Notes: generated from the sequence alone by a model not told the origin. DNA of 64,000 nucleotides from Heliocidaris erythrogramma (GCA_025617745.1 CM046873.1:26053410-26117409); one strand, 5' to 3'; numbered from the stretch's first letter, positions 1 to 12,249 are shown. Made by a program: numbers and translations.

Positions 1-1275
1 GGCAACGGCATGATCAGGTAACGATCACGGTGCCCTCTCGCAGCATAAAAACGTCCACAGTCTGCGGTTGAGTATCCTTTTAACTAGTTAGCTATCCAAT
101 AAGAGAATAAATTAAATTATTTCAGAAATGACATTCATCAGGACACTATCATCTGCTGTTTATAAGTATCAATATACTCGTTCTCCCAAACCTTGAGGAA
201 CAAGTAACACATTTTCAAATATCCTTCTTTTTTTTACAACCGAGGGAGAAGTCCTTGGTGATAAATTGGTTTTAACAAAAGCAAAAAAAAATGATTATAA
301 TTATAAAACAGTAGCAATATATCAATGTAAGTTTGAGAAAACTCGGGTTAGAAATCTGAAATTCATAATTTTTTTATCTTTTAATTTATTTTTTTTTTTG
401 GCGTTGTTTTGGGATATTTACTTTAATTAGGCCTATTCTTTTTTCTCATAAACAAAATTACAATAAATCTTCAACATGACAAAATTATAATGAAGTTCCA
501 CATTTCATCCGGAGTCATTTTTCATATAAAGATAATTGCAAACAGAAATTCACATTTTATTTAATAACAAAATTTTCACGTAAACAAACTTGCAAATAGA
601 GTTTTTCATTTCTGACAAATTACACTTTTGAATTGTAAAGGAATGTCCAAAGTTGTAATCGATCAAGCAAAAATTCTCAAGTATTATGACCTATCTTTCA
701 AGCAAGTTCCTGGTTGATTTGTGCTGAAAATTTCATAGATTTCTATTTTCCTGGTTGCTGATGAAGAAATAGATTTTTATCATGCATAAATTATGTAAAA
801 AAATATATACGTGCAACGATAATATGTAGGGTAATTATGAGTCAATATCTATTGAGAGAAAACCACATAATTTTATGATCTTAATTTTTTTTTTTTTTTT
901 TAAGATGTTTTATTGTTTTCTCTCCAATCAAATTTACATGATACAAATAAAATGTTACACGATACAAATCAAATTCACATAATACAAAGCACAATATATA
1001 TTACAAATCACAAGAAACAATGTTTACATAATCTTCTAACTCAATACAGCTATACAATTGTACCTCAATCATCGAAAGAAACCTGAAAAAATGATATTGA
1101 TGAAAAATATACCTTGCATCGTACGAAAAAGAAATATTGTAATATCTTAAAGCAATAGAGAGAAAACAAAATATATCAGGTGCTATGTACCCTTCCTCCC
1201 CTTCCCTACGAATAAAAATTTATTTATCAAAACTATAAACAAACAAAAAATAACGAGAAGGGGAGAAAAAAAAAA

Positions 1276-1361
1276 TAGTACCCCCCCCCCCTCAAAAAAA
1301 AAAAAAACACAAATACAAACAAAACAACAACAAAAAAAAACGAAAAACACTCTCTCTCACA

Positions 1362-1392
<31 letters not shown>

Positions 1393-1395
1393 TAA
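1276..1395. repeat. Poly-C/poly-A and (AC)n simple repeats
   Basis: A run of C, a run of A, and a CA dinucleotide tract at about 1353-1392, lying in the 3' untranslated part of the LINE fragment. The reading frame running through it on the minus strand is a simple-repeat artefact. Confidence 0.9.
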
Positions 1396-1547
1396 TCCTC
1401 ACACACCCACGCTCACAACACATACATTCCCCATTCACAGTGCATCTGGAGCATCGCCGCCGTTCCCCCAAACAGAAACAGAGCAAGCAAAAAAAACAAC
1501 AAAAAAAAAACAAACAAACAAACGTGATCCCATTCGCTTCATCGTCT

Positions 1548-2408
1548 CTACACACATGAAAGAAAGTATTCCCACTTCATCAAATGTTTTGATAGTTTAC
1601 CTCGCGCTACGGCTAATATTTTCTCTTCTCGTTCATTTTCCAACAATTTTTGCTTGATTTCATTAGGAGTTGGTGGTTTAGTTTTAGTTCTGCTGTAGAC
1701 GAAGATTAAATGTTTAATTAAAAGAATGATGTGATTGAGTATCTGTTCCTTCCCTACAATAATATGCTTCACGCCAAAAAGGACATCCACCCAACTAACA
1801 TTTTTAATTTGATATATATTGAACAAGTCACCACAATCTCTCCATAGACCTCTTGTCTTTTCACAAGTAAAAAACAAGTGCTCATAGGTTTCTTCATTTT
1901 TTCCACAGAATGAACAATCTCTGCTTAAGGAAATTTTGAATGAATATAAATGTTTCTTTGTATATATTAGTTGATATAACATTTTAAACTGAAATTCCCT
2001 TAGCTTACTATTTAGAGTGCTTTTTCTGGGTCTTAAAAGTATAACATGAATATCTTTTTCTGAATAATTGTATATTTTCTCTATATTTTTAACCGCAACT
2101 GATTTTTCAAATTTAATGCTTAACAGAGCATTATATATTTTCTTCGCTGTAACATTAGCCAAAGTGTTAGTTTTTCCATTAAATATAAATTCTAATTTTA
2201 AGCCAGTGTCTTCACATGTATCTGGTTTCTTTAAAAGGTGTCTCCAAGTCCCTGGAATATTCTCAAACATCTTATAAATTTTAGTTATTTCCTCCTCTTT
2301 TAATCCAATTCTCAGGAAATCCCTCGTTGGTTTGATATTACCTTCCATATCGACTATATGATGTAATTTGTAGATATGTTTAAAAAAAAGGTTTTCATCA
2401 AATAGCAT
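1548..2408 (-). pseudogene. LINE ORF2 C-terminal fragment (Tx1/L1 clade)
   Basis: An open stretch of 286 codons. Near residues 165-185 it has a CX2CX8HX4C zinc-finger motif (residues C-S-F-C followed by EHLFFTC) and then an arginine-glycine-leucine-tryptophan sequence. This pattern is typical of the zinc-knuckle region at the end of L1/Tx1 ORF2 proteins (zf-RVT-like). No reverse transcriptase or endonuclease motifs remain because the element is 5'-truncated. The start Met is incidental. It is a transposon relic and not a host gene. Confidence 0.7.
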
Positions 2409-2784
2409 CTGTCCATCTAATCGTATAAATTTAATTTAATGATGCTATAATCGATCAGTAAGGTTCGTGATATATTCGTTGTTGTTGGAGCTGTTCACTA
2501 ATCTCAATAGTTGAAAATACAGTATTTCGATATATTGATTGATTATTTTTTTTAAGAATACATTTTCTCTAAAAAAAATATCATTTTTAATTAAAATAAG
2601 AATACTAAGGTTAAAGTAAAATTTTAACCTTAAATAATATAAAAAACTGTTTGTATAGATGTGAATGTCCACAATTATCCTTACTACATTCCCCCCTGTT
2701 AAAATTAGCTGCGGAGATTTTCCGTATGCGAACACTTTTGGCTGGATTACGCTGAAGAAGTGTAAATCCTCAATCATATTTAGA

Positions 2785-3110
2785 ACCCACACACTATAGA
2801 ACGACTACCCCCGGACAATTACCTTCTAGGATGATTAACCCCCAGCTAACTACCCCCTACAGGGCAACCACCCTCTACGACAAGTATACACCCCCCCCCC
2901 CCCCCCCCCTCCCGGATAACTAACTCCTAGGGCAACCACCCTCGAGAACAAGTACCCCAGACACCTGCACCCTCTAGGACAACTCCCCCCCCCCCCCCCC
3001 CCCCCCCGACAACTACCCCTAGGCCTAGGGCAACCACCCTCTCTCCTTAACAACTACAACCTAAGGTAACGACCACCCAAATAACTACCCCCGCACAATA
3101 ACGACTTAGG
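2785..3110. repeat. C-rich minisatellite (GACAACTACCCCC-type)
   Basis: Degenerate units of roughly 15-20 bases based on GACAACTACCCC / GATAATTACCCC, with two pure C tracts at about 2889-2909 and 2986-3007. The same repeat recurs at 5195-5400, 6895-7265 and 9519-9620. Confidence 0.8.
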
Positions 3111-3194
3111 ATAATTATCAATCGGACAACAACCAACATACATTCACCCATGGCATGTAGGTCAACTATTCCCCAAAACAGTTACAACTCCCAG

Positions 3195-3560
3195 TGGTTT
3201 CTTGCCACTTGGTCTAATGCCAACAGATCTAATAGAGCCAAAATTATAACATCATTCGGTCAAATATCAGTTGAGTTGGTCTAATAGCCTATTGGTCTAA
3301 TCATCATTTCGTCCAATTACCATTTGGCCTAATTGTCAATTCGTCTAATAGCCATTTGGTCTAAAACCACTTGGTCTAATAACCATTTGAACCATTATCA
3401 ATTGATATAATTGCCATTTCGTCTAATCATCAAATAGTCTAATCCCAATTGGTCTAATACCCATTTGGTCTAAACATCATTTGGTCCATTTGTCAATTAG
3501 TCTAACCTCAGTTGGTCTACCATCATTTAGTCTACACCCAGTTAGTCTAATAACCATTGA
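3195..3560. repeat. TTGGTCTAAT minisatellite
   Basis: About 20 degenerate copies of a unit near CATTTGGTCTAATAAC with a period of 14-21 bases. A shorter stretch of the same array recurs at 5475-5600 in the next copy of the large unit. No gene is present. Confidence 0.8.
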
Positions 3561-3800
3561 GTTAATCCATTGTAATTCCATTTCAAAAAAACAGAAGGCT
3601 AAATAGACCCGTGAGAATAGCCAGATGGAATGCTTAATAAATGTGAGTGGTGCAACTGAAATAGAATAAAATGCCATTTTCTGCAAATAACCTTTTAATC
3701 AATGACCTAAAACCATAATCCTGAAAATTATGTCTGCAATGATGGGCTGAATTGTCAAGTCAGTAACTATTCAAAGGCATTTTTTTTTCTAATAATAACG

Positions 3801-5601
3801 TTACTAGTAATCCAAATATTTAGGATCTTCAGAAATCTGTTTACATTATACTTGTATTGTCATCGAAAGTATTCATGCATGACTTGATTATACATTTGAG
3901 TTACCGATCGTAAAAAAAGATTATGTCAGTTTGTTAAAGGAAGCAAATACATTAAAATTTAAAACTGGAAGTGAGAATGAGATTATCGACTGGTAGAACA
4001 TCAACTAGATAGCTATGCAAGAGAAATAAATTATTTCAGAAATGACATTCATCACGACACTATTTCCATCGGCTGTTTGTAAGTACACGTATTAATATAA
4101 TAATTCTTCCAAACATTGAGGAATAAGTTTTCAAATATCCTTCTTTTTTTACATCAAAGGGGAAGTCCACCCTGACGATAAGTTGGTTTTAGCTAAAGCA
4201 AAAAAAGAAATATAATCAACCTCTTCTCCCTCGCCGTTGGCGCTCCTCCCCCTCCCACCTCCCACCCTACTTCAAATTCCTGGATCTGCCATTGAAACAA
4301 TAGCAACATATATCAGTTTCAGAAAACTCGGGTAAGAAATATGAAGTTTATGAATTTTCAAAGTTGTAGTCGTTCGAACTAAAATCTCAACTATATCACG
4401 TATCTTTCGAGCAACGTTCCCGGTTGATTTGAAAAATTCGTAGATTTTCATTTTCCTGATTGTTGATGAAGAAATAGATTTTTATCATGCAGAATTTATG
4501 TTTTTAAAAATGTATTGCAACGATAATATGTAGGGTGATTATGAGTGAATATTTATTGAGAGAAAACCCATATAAATTTATGATTTTGATGATGCTATAA
4601 TCGATCAGCAAGGTACGCGCTATATTCGTTGTTGTTGGAGCTGTTCATCTATCTAAATAGTTGAAAAGTACAATATATATGATATATTAATTTTATTGTT
4701 CAACATTTCATTTTCCTGGTTGTTGATAACAAATAGATTTTTATCATGCAGAAGTTATGTCAACGAAATATATCTGCAACGATGATATGAAGGGTGATTA
4801 TGACTGAATATTGGAGAAAAACCATATAAAATGTATGATACTATAATCGATCAGCAAGGTTCGTGATATATTCGTTGTTGTTGGAGCTGTTTATGAATCT
4901 CAATAGCTGAAAATACAGTATTTCGATATATTGATTGATTATTTTTTTTTTTTAATACATTTTCTCTAAAAACAAAATCATTTGTACTTAAAATAGGAAT
5001 ACTGAGGTTAAAGTCAAATTTTAACCTTTAATAATACAGAAAACTGTTTATATAGATGTGAATATCCACAGTTATTCTTCCTACATTCCCCCCTGTTTAA
5101 ATTAGCTGCGGAGATTTTCCGTATGCGAACACTTTTGACTGGATTACGCTGAAGAAGTGTAAATCCTCAATCATAATTGGAACCCTCACCCTGACCGGAT
5201 AAACAACCCTATTTGGGCGTCTACCCCCGGGACAATTACCCTCTAGGATGATTCGGTCCTCAGCATTTCAGTGTCTCTTTTTAAGTCCAAAAATTTCTGA
5301 CATGCAAAAAAAAGAAAAAAGAAAAGAAAGGTCCTCAGCCGCACCCCCGGCTCCCAGGCCCATGACCCCCGGACAATAACGACTTAGGATAATTATCAAT
5401 CGGACAACAACCACCATACTCTCACCCATGGCAGTAGGTCAACTATTCCCCAAAACAGTTACAACTCCCAGTGGTTTCTTGCCACTTGGTCTAATGCCAA
5501 CAGATCTAATAGAGCCAAAATTATAACATCATACGGTCAAATATCAGTTGAGTTGGTCTAATAGCCTATTGGTCTAATCATCATTTCGTCCAATTACCAT
5601 T
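3801..5601. repeat. Copy 2 of the large tandem unit (1801 bp)
   Basis: It begins with TTACTAGTAATCCAAATATT, and the same words restart at 5602, giving a period of 1801 bases. Within it, the CTATAATCGATCAG segment occurs twice (about 4590 and 4845), so the unit itself has an internal duplication. No coding potential is seen. Confidence 0.75.
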
Positions 5602-7000
5602 TTACTAGTAATCCAAATATTTAGGATCTTCAGAAATCTGTTTACATTATACTTGTATTGTCATCGAAAGTATTCATGCATGACTTGATTATACATTTGA
5701 GTTACCGATCGTAAAAAAAAATTATGTCAGTTTGTTAAAGGAAGCAAATACATTAAAATTTAAAACTGGAAGTGAGAATGAGATTATCGACTGGTAGAAC
5801 ATCAACTAGACAGCTATGCAAGAGAAATAAATTATTTCAGAAATGACATTCATCACGACACTATTTCCATCGGCTGTTTGTAAGTACACGTATTAATATA
5901 ATAATTTTCCAAACATTGAGGAATAAGTTACAAATTTTCAAATAACCTTTTTTTACATCGAAGGGGAATTCGATAATTTATTATTATTTTTCAAATTTTT
6001 TTTTCTTCAAATATCCTTCTTTTTTTATATCGAAGGGGAAGTCCACCCTGACGATAAGCTGGTTTTAGCTAAAGCAAAAAAAAAAAATAATCAATCTCTT
6101 CTCCCTCGCCGCTGGCGCTCCTCCCCCTCCCACCTCCCACCCTACTTCAAATTCCTGGATCCGCCATTGAAACAATAGCAACATATTTTATGTTTTTAAA
6201 AATGTATGTGCAACGATAATATGTAGGGTGATAATGAGTGAATATTTATTGAGAGAAAACCCATATAAATTTATGATTTTAATGATGCTATAATCGATCA
6301 GCAAGGTACGCGCTATATTCGTTGTTGTTGGAGCTGTTCATCTATCTAAATAGTTGAAAAGTACAATATATATGATATATTAATTTTATTGATATTTTAT
6401 TGATAACAAATAGATTTTTATCATGCAGAAATTATGTCAACGAAATATATCTGCAACGATGATATGAAGGGTGATTATGACTAAATATTTATTGGAGAAA
6501 AAACATATAAAATTTATGATACTATAATCGATCAGCAAGGTTCGTGATATATTCGTTGTTGTTGGAGCTGTTCATTAATCTCAATAGCTGAAAATACAGT
6601 ATTTCGATATATTGATTGATTATTTATTTTTTTAAATACATTTTCTCTCTAAAAAAATTATTTGTACTTAAAATAAGAATACTGAGGTTAAAGTCAAATT
6701 TTAACATTTAATAATACAGAAAACTGTTTATATAGATTTGAATATCCACAGGCATTCTTCCTATATTCCCCCCTCCCCCTGTTTAAATTAGCTGCGGAGA
6801 TTTTCCGTATGCGAACACTTTTGACTGGATTACGCTGAAGAAGTGTAAATCCTCAAATATAATTGGAACCCCACACCCTGACCGGATAAACACCCTATTG
6901 GGCGACTACCCCCGGGACAATTACCCTCTAGGATGATTAACCCCCAGCTAACTACCCCCGATAGGGCAACCACCCTCGATAACAAGTACCCGCGGACAAC
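5602..7000. repeat. Copy 3 of the large tandem unit
   Basis: Near-identical to copy 2 for most of its length. Compared with copy 2 it lacks about 150 bases (the part of copy 2 around 4320-4490) and carries a small local duplication near 5940-6030. It runs into the C-rich minisatellite at about 6895. Confidence 0.75.
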
Positions 7001-7265
7001 TACCCCCGGCTAATTACCCCCCAGAAAATTACCCCCCCCCCCCCCCTCCCCCCCTCGAGGACAATTACCCCCCGGGTAATTACCTCCCGGAAAATAACCC
7101 CCAAGGACAATCACCCTCCGAGGACAATTACCCCCCCCCCCCCCGGACAACCACCCCCTGAGGACAATTAACCCCGGGTAATTACTCCCCCCCCCCCCCG
7201 GAAAATGACTCCCCAGAAAATTACCCCCCCCCCCCCCCCCCGGAAAATTATCCCCAAGATTAACC
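6895..7265. repeat. C-rich minisatellite left of the foldback element
   Basis: Units of the GACAATTACCCCC type with several C tracts of 10-18 bases. The array is interrupted by the foldback element at 7266 and resumes in the same orientation at 9519, which shows the element inserted into the array. Confidence 0.8.
7257..7265 (+). repeat. Left target-site duplication of foldback element
   Basis: AGATTAACC, repeated exactly at 9519-9527 on the other side of the element. Confidence 0.8.
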
Positions 7266-9518
7266 GGGGTCATCCCTATAGCTAGAAGGTCCGATAGTTA
7301 GCGGGTCCCATAGACCGACACCCAATAGATAGAAGGTTCGATAGACCGAATGTACGAGAGGGTCCAGTAGACAGAAGATTCTATAGACCGAATCGGCAGG
7401 AGGGTCCAATAGTCCGAAGGTTCTATAGATCGAATGACAAACGGGTCCGATAGTCAGAAGGTCCGATAGATAGAAGGTTCGATAGTCCGAATGTACATGA
7501 GGGTCCGATAGACAGAAGGTTCTGTAGACCGAATCGGCAAAAGGGTCCGATACTCCGAAGGTTCAGTAGGGGTCCGATAGTTAGAAGGTCCGACAGACCG
7601 ACAATAAATACGTAAAAAGGGTAAAATAGTGGATAAAATAATAAGTGGGTAAAAAAATAAGTGGATAAAATGATAAGTGGGGCGTTATGTTTTCAGATGT
7701 TTTCAAATGTGGGGGCGGGAATACCCTCCCCTCCCACTTTTCATGCCTGAAGAGGAGGTTCCAACCACAGAAAAGCAAAAACGGAAGAGGTTGTAAAGGA
7801 AAGAAGAAAAGAAAAGAAAGGAAAAGAAGAGAAAAAGAAAAGAAATCAGAAAGGAAAGAGAAGAAAACAGAAATTAAAAAAATTCGCTCACTGGCATTAT
7901 TAGGGTTATTTACCAATGCCCATTATATTTCCATTATTGATATTAGTTATTAATATAATCGCCATATTTATGTATATAAACCAATGCCAATTATAGACCT
8001 ATTATTAAGTCATATTCTTATGGAAGTTATTTGGTTTGCATCTTGAATCTCTAGCTAATGTTATGCTATTTTTCTACTTAAAGAATGTTAGCAACATACC
8101 TGAAAGGAATCGAGCGGCAAGTTGACCTAAACGGGCTAAAGAGATGAATTTTCAGAAATAATGGCCTGTGACCAATAGTCTCTTCCCAATATGAGGACGG
8201 AAATGCCGATAACATGTTACACAGATTATGAGAACGGAATAACAATACGCTAGAACCTATTCTCAGGATACAAAATTCTTCTTTTTTCTCTCTCTCTCTC
8301 TCTCGTTCGCTCGCTTTGCTCGCTCATACAATCAAGAAACTAGGCCTAGATTGTTTTTTGCAGCAAGCACCTCTTACGTCCTGCAGCAACAAGAAGCCCG
8401 AATATCATAATATTCGGGCAGTGAGGTATCCGACTATTCTCGAATTCCCCCACCCCCCCCCCCCCCAAAAAAAAAAAGTGGTATAATTTATCCGACAGAG
8501 TCCACAGACTAAAATTTGCCACAAGGTAGTAGTAGTATACAAGTATAAAAGCTGACATCATAGCTGGTAGGAAAATATCACCTGACAACCCTCCAAAAAA
8601 AAAATGGAAACGCCCCCCTCCCAAGAAGGTGGTAGGGCCTAATTGAAACAATTTCATTTTTATCGGTCAGAATCTTTTGTTGTCAGAATCTTATCTTTTG
8701 TTACTTTTAATGAAAATTCAACTATAAAGTGTGCACCCCATAAGATTTATTTGCTTAAAAAATAACACTTGTGTTAGAAGGCGACGCCCTTTTCTCAGCT
8801 TGCTCCACTAATAAAAATGCTTCGGGCATGATGGGCCTCGGGGCTTTAGTGTGCACCATATAATTAGATTTCCATGTTTCAAAAAATGGTCAGCGTTCCC
8901 CAATGCCAATACATCGATTTAGTGGCAAAATTAACCGGGGGGCTGAGCTGCATGGGTGGACCACCCTCGCGCGCCCCACGGTGATGATAATGATGCTCTG
9001 ATAAAAATACTTTGAACATGTTAAAAATGTATAAAACAAAACTTTAAAATAAGTTCATTTATTATTTTTTTTTGGGGGGGGGGGTGGGCCTACAGACCTA
9101 GTGCATCGGTTTATTACAATACACATAGAAGAAGATAAGGCAATTACCCTTTTCCTTTTATGAGATAAAGCTATTAAAAACTTATTGTATCCACATGTTT
9201 ACATTATTTTTTTACGTTATTGTCGGTCTATCGGACCTTCTAACTATCGGACCCCTACTGAACCTTCGGACTATCGGACCCTTTTGCCGATTCGGTCTAT
9301 CGAACCTTCTATCTATCGGACCTTCTTACTATCGGACCCCGTTGGACATTCGATCTATAGAACCTTCGGACTCTCGGACCCTCCTGCCGATTCGGTCTAT
9401 AGAACCTTCTGTCTACTGGACCCTCTCGTACATTCGGTCTATCGAACCTTCTATCTATTGGGTGTCGGTCTATCGGACCCGCGTAACCATCGGACCTTCT
9501 AGCTATAGGGCTATAACC
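7266..9518. mobile_element. Foldback transposon with ~330 bp inverted arms
   Basis: The left arm (about 7266-7605) and right arm (about 9219-9518) are near-identical inverted copies. Both consist of degenerate tandem units of about 18-20 bases around GGTCCGATAGNNNGAAGGT. The termini (GGGGTCATCCCTATAGCTAG on the left; CTAGCTATAGGGCTATAACC on the right) are flanked by the same 9-base word, AGATTAACC, at 7257-7265 and 9519-9527, a clear target duplication. The interior (7610-9215) has no convincing reading frame, so the element is non-autonomous. Sea urchin TU elements are known foldback transposons whose long arms carry short tandem repeats, and this has the same plan. The 9-bp duplication would also fit Mutator-like or Drosophila FB-like elements. 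Family assignment is inference. Confidence 0.85.
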
Positions 9519-9640
9519 AGATTAACCACCCCCGAGGACAATTACCCCCCGGAAAATTACCCCCCGAGGATAACCACCCCGAGGGCAATAACCCCACCCC
9601 CGGATAATTCCCCCATAAAATTACTGGCCCCCTGACCTTA
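9519..9640. repeat. Right target duplication and resumed C-rich minisatellite
   Basis: The first nine bases (9519-9527) repeat the left flank of the foldback element. The GAGGACAATTACCCCCC-type array then continues to about 9620. Confidence 0.8.
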
Positions 9641-10406
9641 TAGAAGTTTGACTTTTCATGAATTCTCGAAGCAAAGGACTGCTACTTTAACTGTTTTAAA
9701 AGGTTGATTTGTTGTGTTTACGCTTGACTAATGTCAATGTGGTGAAAATCTCTATTGTCACCTTACTTTTAATTAAAAAAGTAATGAAATTGAAAATGTT
9801 TCGAAGATAAATCTACGTATAACAAGGACATTAAACTATTTACATTTATTTATCTATCACACTCCATGTTAATTTAGTTGCCAATCACCAACAATTTTCC
9901 GCATTAAAAGTGGATAACTTTATCAGCATATTAAATAGTATTCAGTTTTCAGTTTTATTTTCACTTATAACAGAACAATCAATATTTCAAAAATTATGAC
10001 AAATAATCACAGAACTCAGTGACATTGCTTTAATGCATTTTGCAAATCATCATTTCAACTAAGGAGGAATGTATCGAATTATTTGCTGTAAACCGTAAAA
10101 ATGGAAGGATCTACTGAGAAGCAGAGCCTGTGTAATAAATATATAATATATATAAGAAGGAAAATAAAAAAGGAAAAATAAAATATTAATATGAAAGTGC
10201 GTAATGACATCATAACACAACAAACCACACAACTGTAAATTCATCGAGGATTAAAGCAAGGATGTCTGTTATCGATGTGGCTACCTCCCCCATCATAAAA
10301 GTTAATTTAAACTTCTCATTAACCCTTGGGTGAATTTAACAAAGGCAGGAATCATCATAAAGTGTTCTAAAGATAATTTAAACCTCTGATTAAATTTCTA
10401 TATAGG
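9641..10406. other. Gene-free AT-rich stretch
   Basis: No coding region, RNA gene or recognisable repeat is seen here. Confidence 0.5.
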
Positions 10407-10447
10407 AAATTTAATAATAGGTTGCGCGCAGATCTATGAGCGAGTAT
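10407..10447 (+). repeat. 41-bp direct repeat, copy 1
   Basis: Begins AAATTTAATAATAGGTTGCG and ends GAGCGAGTAT. It is repeated without a mismatch at 10915-10955, with 467 bases between. It is too long for an ordinary target duplication, so a local duplication is more likely. Confidence 0.8.
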
Positions 10448-10688
10448 ACGCGCTATATCCTGTCGCCAAAAGAAAAGGGGACCCAACAAAGAAAATAGGG
10501 TGTAAGTTTTCATCATTTATGCATCCTCTGTAATTTTGCTAATCAACTGATCATGTATTTGCCTTTGTATGATCCATTTCATATTGAAGTAAGATATTAT
10601 GCTTTCTGGTTCAGTAATTATTTAAGAATGGAATCAAATACCCAAGATCCTCTTCTTTCTGACTCATTAATCATCGTGACTTGGCCGT

Positions 10689-10761
10689 GAACCAGAATAG
10701 CCTGGTGGTTAAGTCGCTGCCCGGCAAGCAGTAGATGACAGGTTCGAATCCCGCTGGTTCC
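10689..10761 (+). repeat. tRNA-like sequence (SINE head or tRNA pseudogene)
   Basis: The ends GAACCAG and CTGGTTC form a perfect 7-bp acceptor-like stem. An A-box-like stretch (TAGCCTGGTGGTTAAG) and a B-box (GGTTCGAATCC) lie at tRNA-like spacing. A GCTGC/GCAGT stem would enclose the loop CCGGCAA, but position 33 is C instead of T and the D and T stems pair badly. It is therefore more likely a SINE head or decayed copy than a working tRNA gene. Confidence 0.5.
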
Positions 10762-10914
10762 AATTTTTCTGATTTGTGTTTTTCATTACAGATCGAGCAT
10801 ACGATCTTTAACACTGGGAGTAAAATGCCTAAAAATTTGTTTACAAAATATTCGTTGTTGTTGGAGCTGTTCATCTATCTAAATAGTTGAAAGTAAAATA
10901 TACAAGCCCTGGAA

Positions 10915-10955
10915 AAATTTAATAATAGGTTGCGCGCAGATCTATGAGCGAGTAT
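10915..10955 (+). repeat. 41-bp direct repeat, copy 2
   Basis: Identical to 10407-10447. The tRNA-like sequence and a short fragment of the large tandem unit (about 10850-10890) lie between the two copies. Confidence 0.8.
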
Positions 10956-11139
10956 TAGACCAAGCTTCTGTAAATAAGGGTACTATAATGTCTATTCAAA
11001 CTAATGAATATGTTTTGTCTTTGTATTTTATTTAATGAATAACAAATCCCGGCACTTGTACCTTGCTTTTATGCTATTTTATTTTCTTCTTACCACAATT
11101 ATAGCACTTTCAGTAACCATTCGTGGTCTAATAATTTTT

Positions 11140-11667
11140 CCCATAGCTGTATATGATATATTTATTGATCAACATTTCATTTTCCTGGTTGTTGATAAGA
11201 AATAGATTTTTATCATGCAGAAATTATGTCAAAGAAAAAAAGAAAAAAAATATCTGCAACGATGATATGAAGGGTGATTATGACTGAATATTTAATGAGA
11301 GAAAAACCATATAAATTTATGAGCTTAATGATGCTATAATCGATCAGCAAGGTTCGTGATATATTAATCGTTGTTGTTGGACCTGTTCATTAATCTCAAT
11401 AGTTGAAAATATAATATTGCTATATATTGATTGATTAAAACATTTTAAGAATAATTTCTCAAAAAAGATAATATTTGTACTTAAAATAAGAATACTTAGG
11501 TTAAAGTAAAATTTTAACCGTTTATAATATAGAAAACTATTTATATAGATGTGAATGTCCACAAAAATTCTTCCTACACTACCCCCCGTTTTAATTAGCT
11601 GCGGAGATTTTCCGTATGCGAACACTTTTGACTGCATTACGCTGAAGAAGTGTAAATCCTTAATCAA
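11140..11667. repeat. Separate copy of part of the large tandem unit
   Basis: Matches copies 1-3 from TTCATTTTCCTGGTTGTTGA through CTATAATCGATCAGCAAGG (11335) to GCGGAGATTTTCCGTATGCG (11600). It has no C-rich minisatellite attached and shows where the LINE inserted in copy 1. Confidence 0.7.
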
Positions 11668-12002
11668 AAAGAACTAAGCCATGTCGATATTCTGACTTAG
11701 TATGGATTATCACCATGATTTGATTTCGTATCACTTTATTGTCAATCTTAAACATAATAAGAGTTGCACATTCACAAATATAGCGGTACGAGTAGTCCAG
11801 GTCCTAGCACATTACTGCCAAGGCAGGACATACAATACAAAACATACAAAAGAATACATGTAGTATCATAAAACATGATTGGCGAGATAGATCTTATTGT
11901 AGTTATTATTATGTATTCAGGTATATCAGTTTAAGTTTTATATTAAGGGAAATATTATAATTTAAGTATAATTTCAGTTACTCAATAGTATACACGCTTA
12001 AT

Positions 12003-12244
12003 TTTTACGTCCACGTGAAGCGCTCGGACATGGACGACCCCACCCGCCCGCCACGAACAATCGCGCTCCGGCAGTCGGAACACGAATCGCACACATTAAG
12101 TGCCGCTAGGTCGGACAAATACTATGGCTTGTCCGTCCCAGCAGCACACAACCCACACAACTCGCACTACGACCACCGAAGCACAACTATCCGCGACAGG
12201 CGAATGGAATCATCCACACCCAGGCACCCATGCATGCAGCCTGG
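12003..12244. other. GC-rich island of unknown nature
   Basis: A sharply bounded GC-rich block in AT-rich surroundings, just before an ATT microsatellite. The plus strand is open for about 77 codons from 12015 but the composition (R, H, S, P) matches no family I know. On the minus strand it could be a degraded exon of the secreted gene whose last recognised exon is at 12589, but splicing from that exon to the obvious acceptor here soon meets a stop. I assign no function. Confidence 0.3.
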
Positions 12245-12249
12245 CTGCC

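Larger units (their letters stand above)
885..2433 (-). mobile_element. 5'-truncated Tx1/L1-like LINE with poly-A tail
   Basis: The minus-strand element ends at a run of about 18 A residues (a T run at 885-902 on the plus strand) and contains the C-terminal part of a LINE ORF2. It sits inside repeat copy 1. In intact copies elsewhere (about 11325) the sequence runs TTATGAGCTTAATGATGC, while here the halves are separated, with TTAA/TTTAAT-type sequence at both edges as a probable short target duplication. Only the 3' third of an element survives, as expected from incomplete reverse transcription. Confidence 0.75.
80..3800. repeat. Copy 1 of a large tandem repeat unit, interrupted
   Basis: This is the first and most diverged copy of a unit that recurs at 3801-5601 and 5602-7000. 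Shared landmarks in order are ATTTCAGAAATGACATTCAT (about 125), the segment CTATAATCGATCAG (2446), and GCGGAGATTTTCCGTATGCG (2711). The copy is split by a LINE fragment at 885-2433 and by C-rich and TTGGTCTAAT-type minisatellites at 2785-3560. No coding capacity is seen in the unit itself. Its class is unknown. Confidence 0.7.

Noticed and set aside
3195-3560. Regularly spaced repeats that could suggest a CRISPR array
   Set aside because: Units are degenerate and adjacent without unique spacers, in a eukaryotic setting; it is a minisatellite.
7010-7273. Gly-rich frame resembling a structural protein
   Set aside because: It is the minus-strand reading of the C-rich minisatellite next to the foldback element.
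9185-9635. Two overlapping plus-strand frames with YRTF/SDP repeats
   Set aside because: They read through the tandem subrepeats of the right foldback arm; open in several frames because the subrepeat lacks stops.
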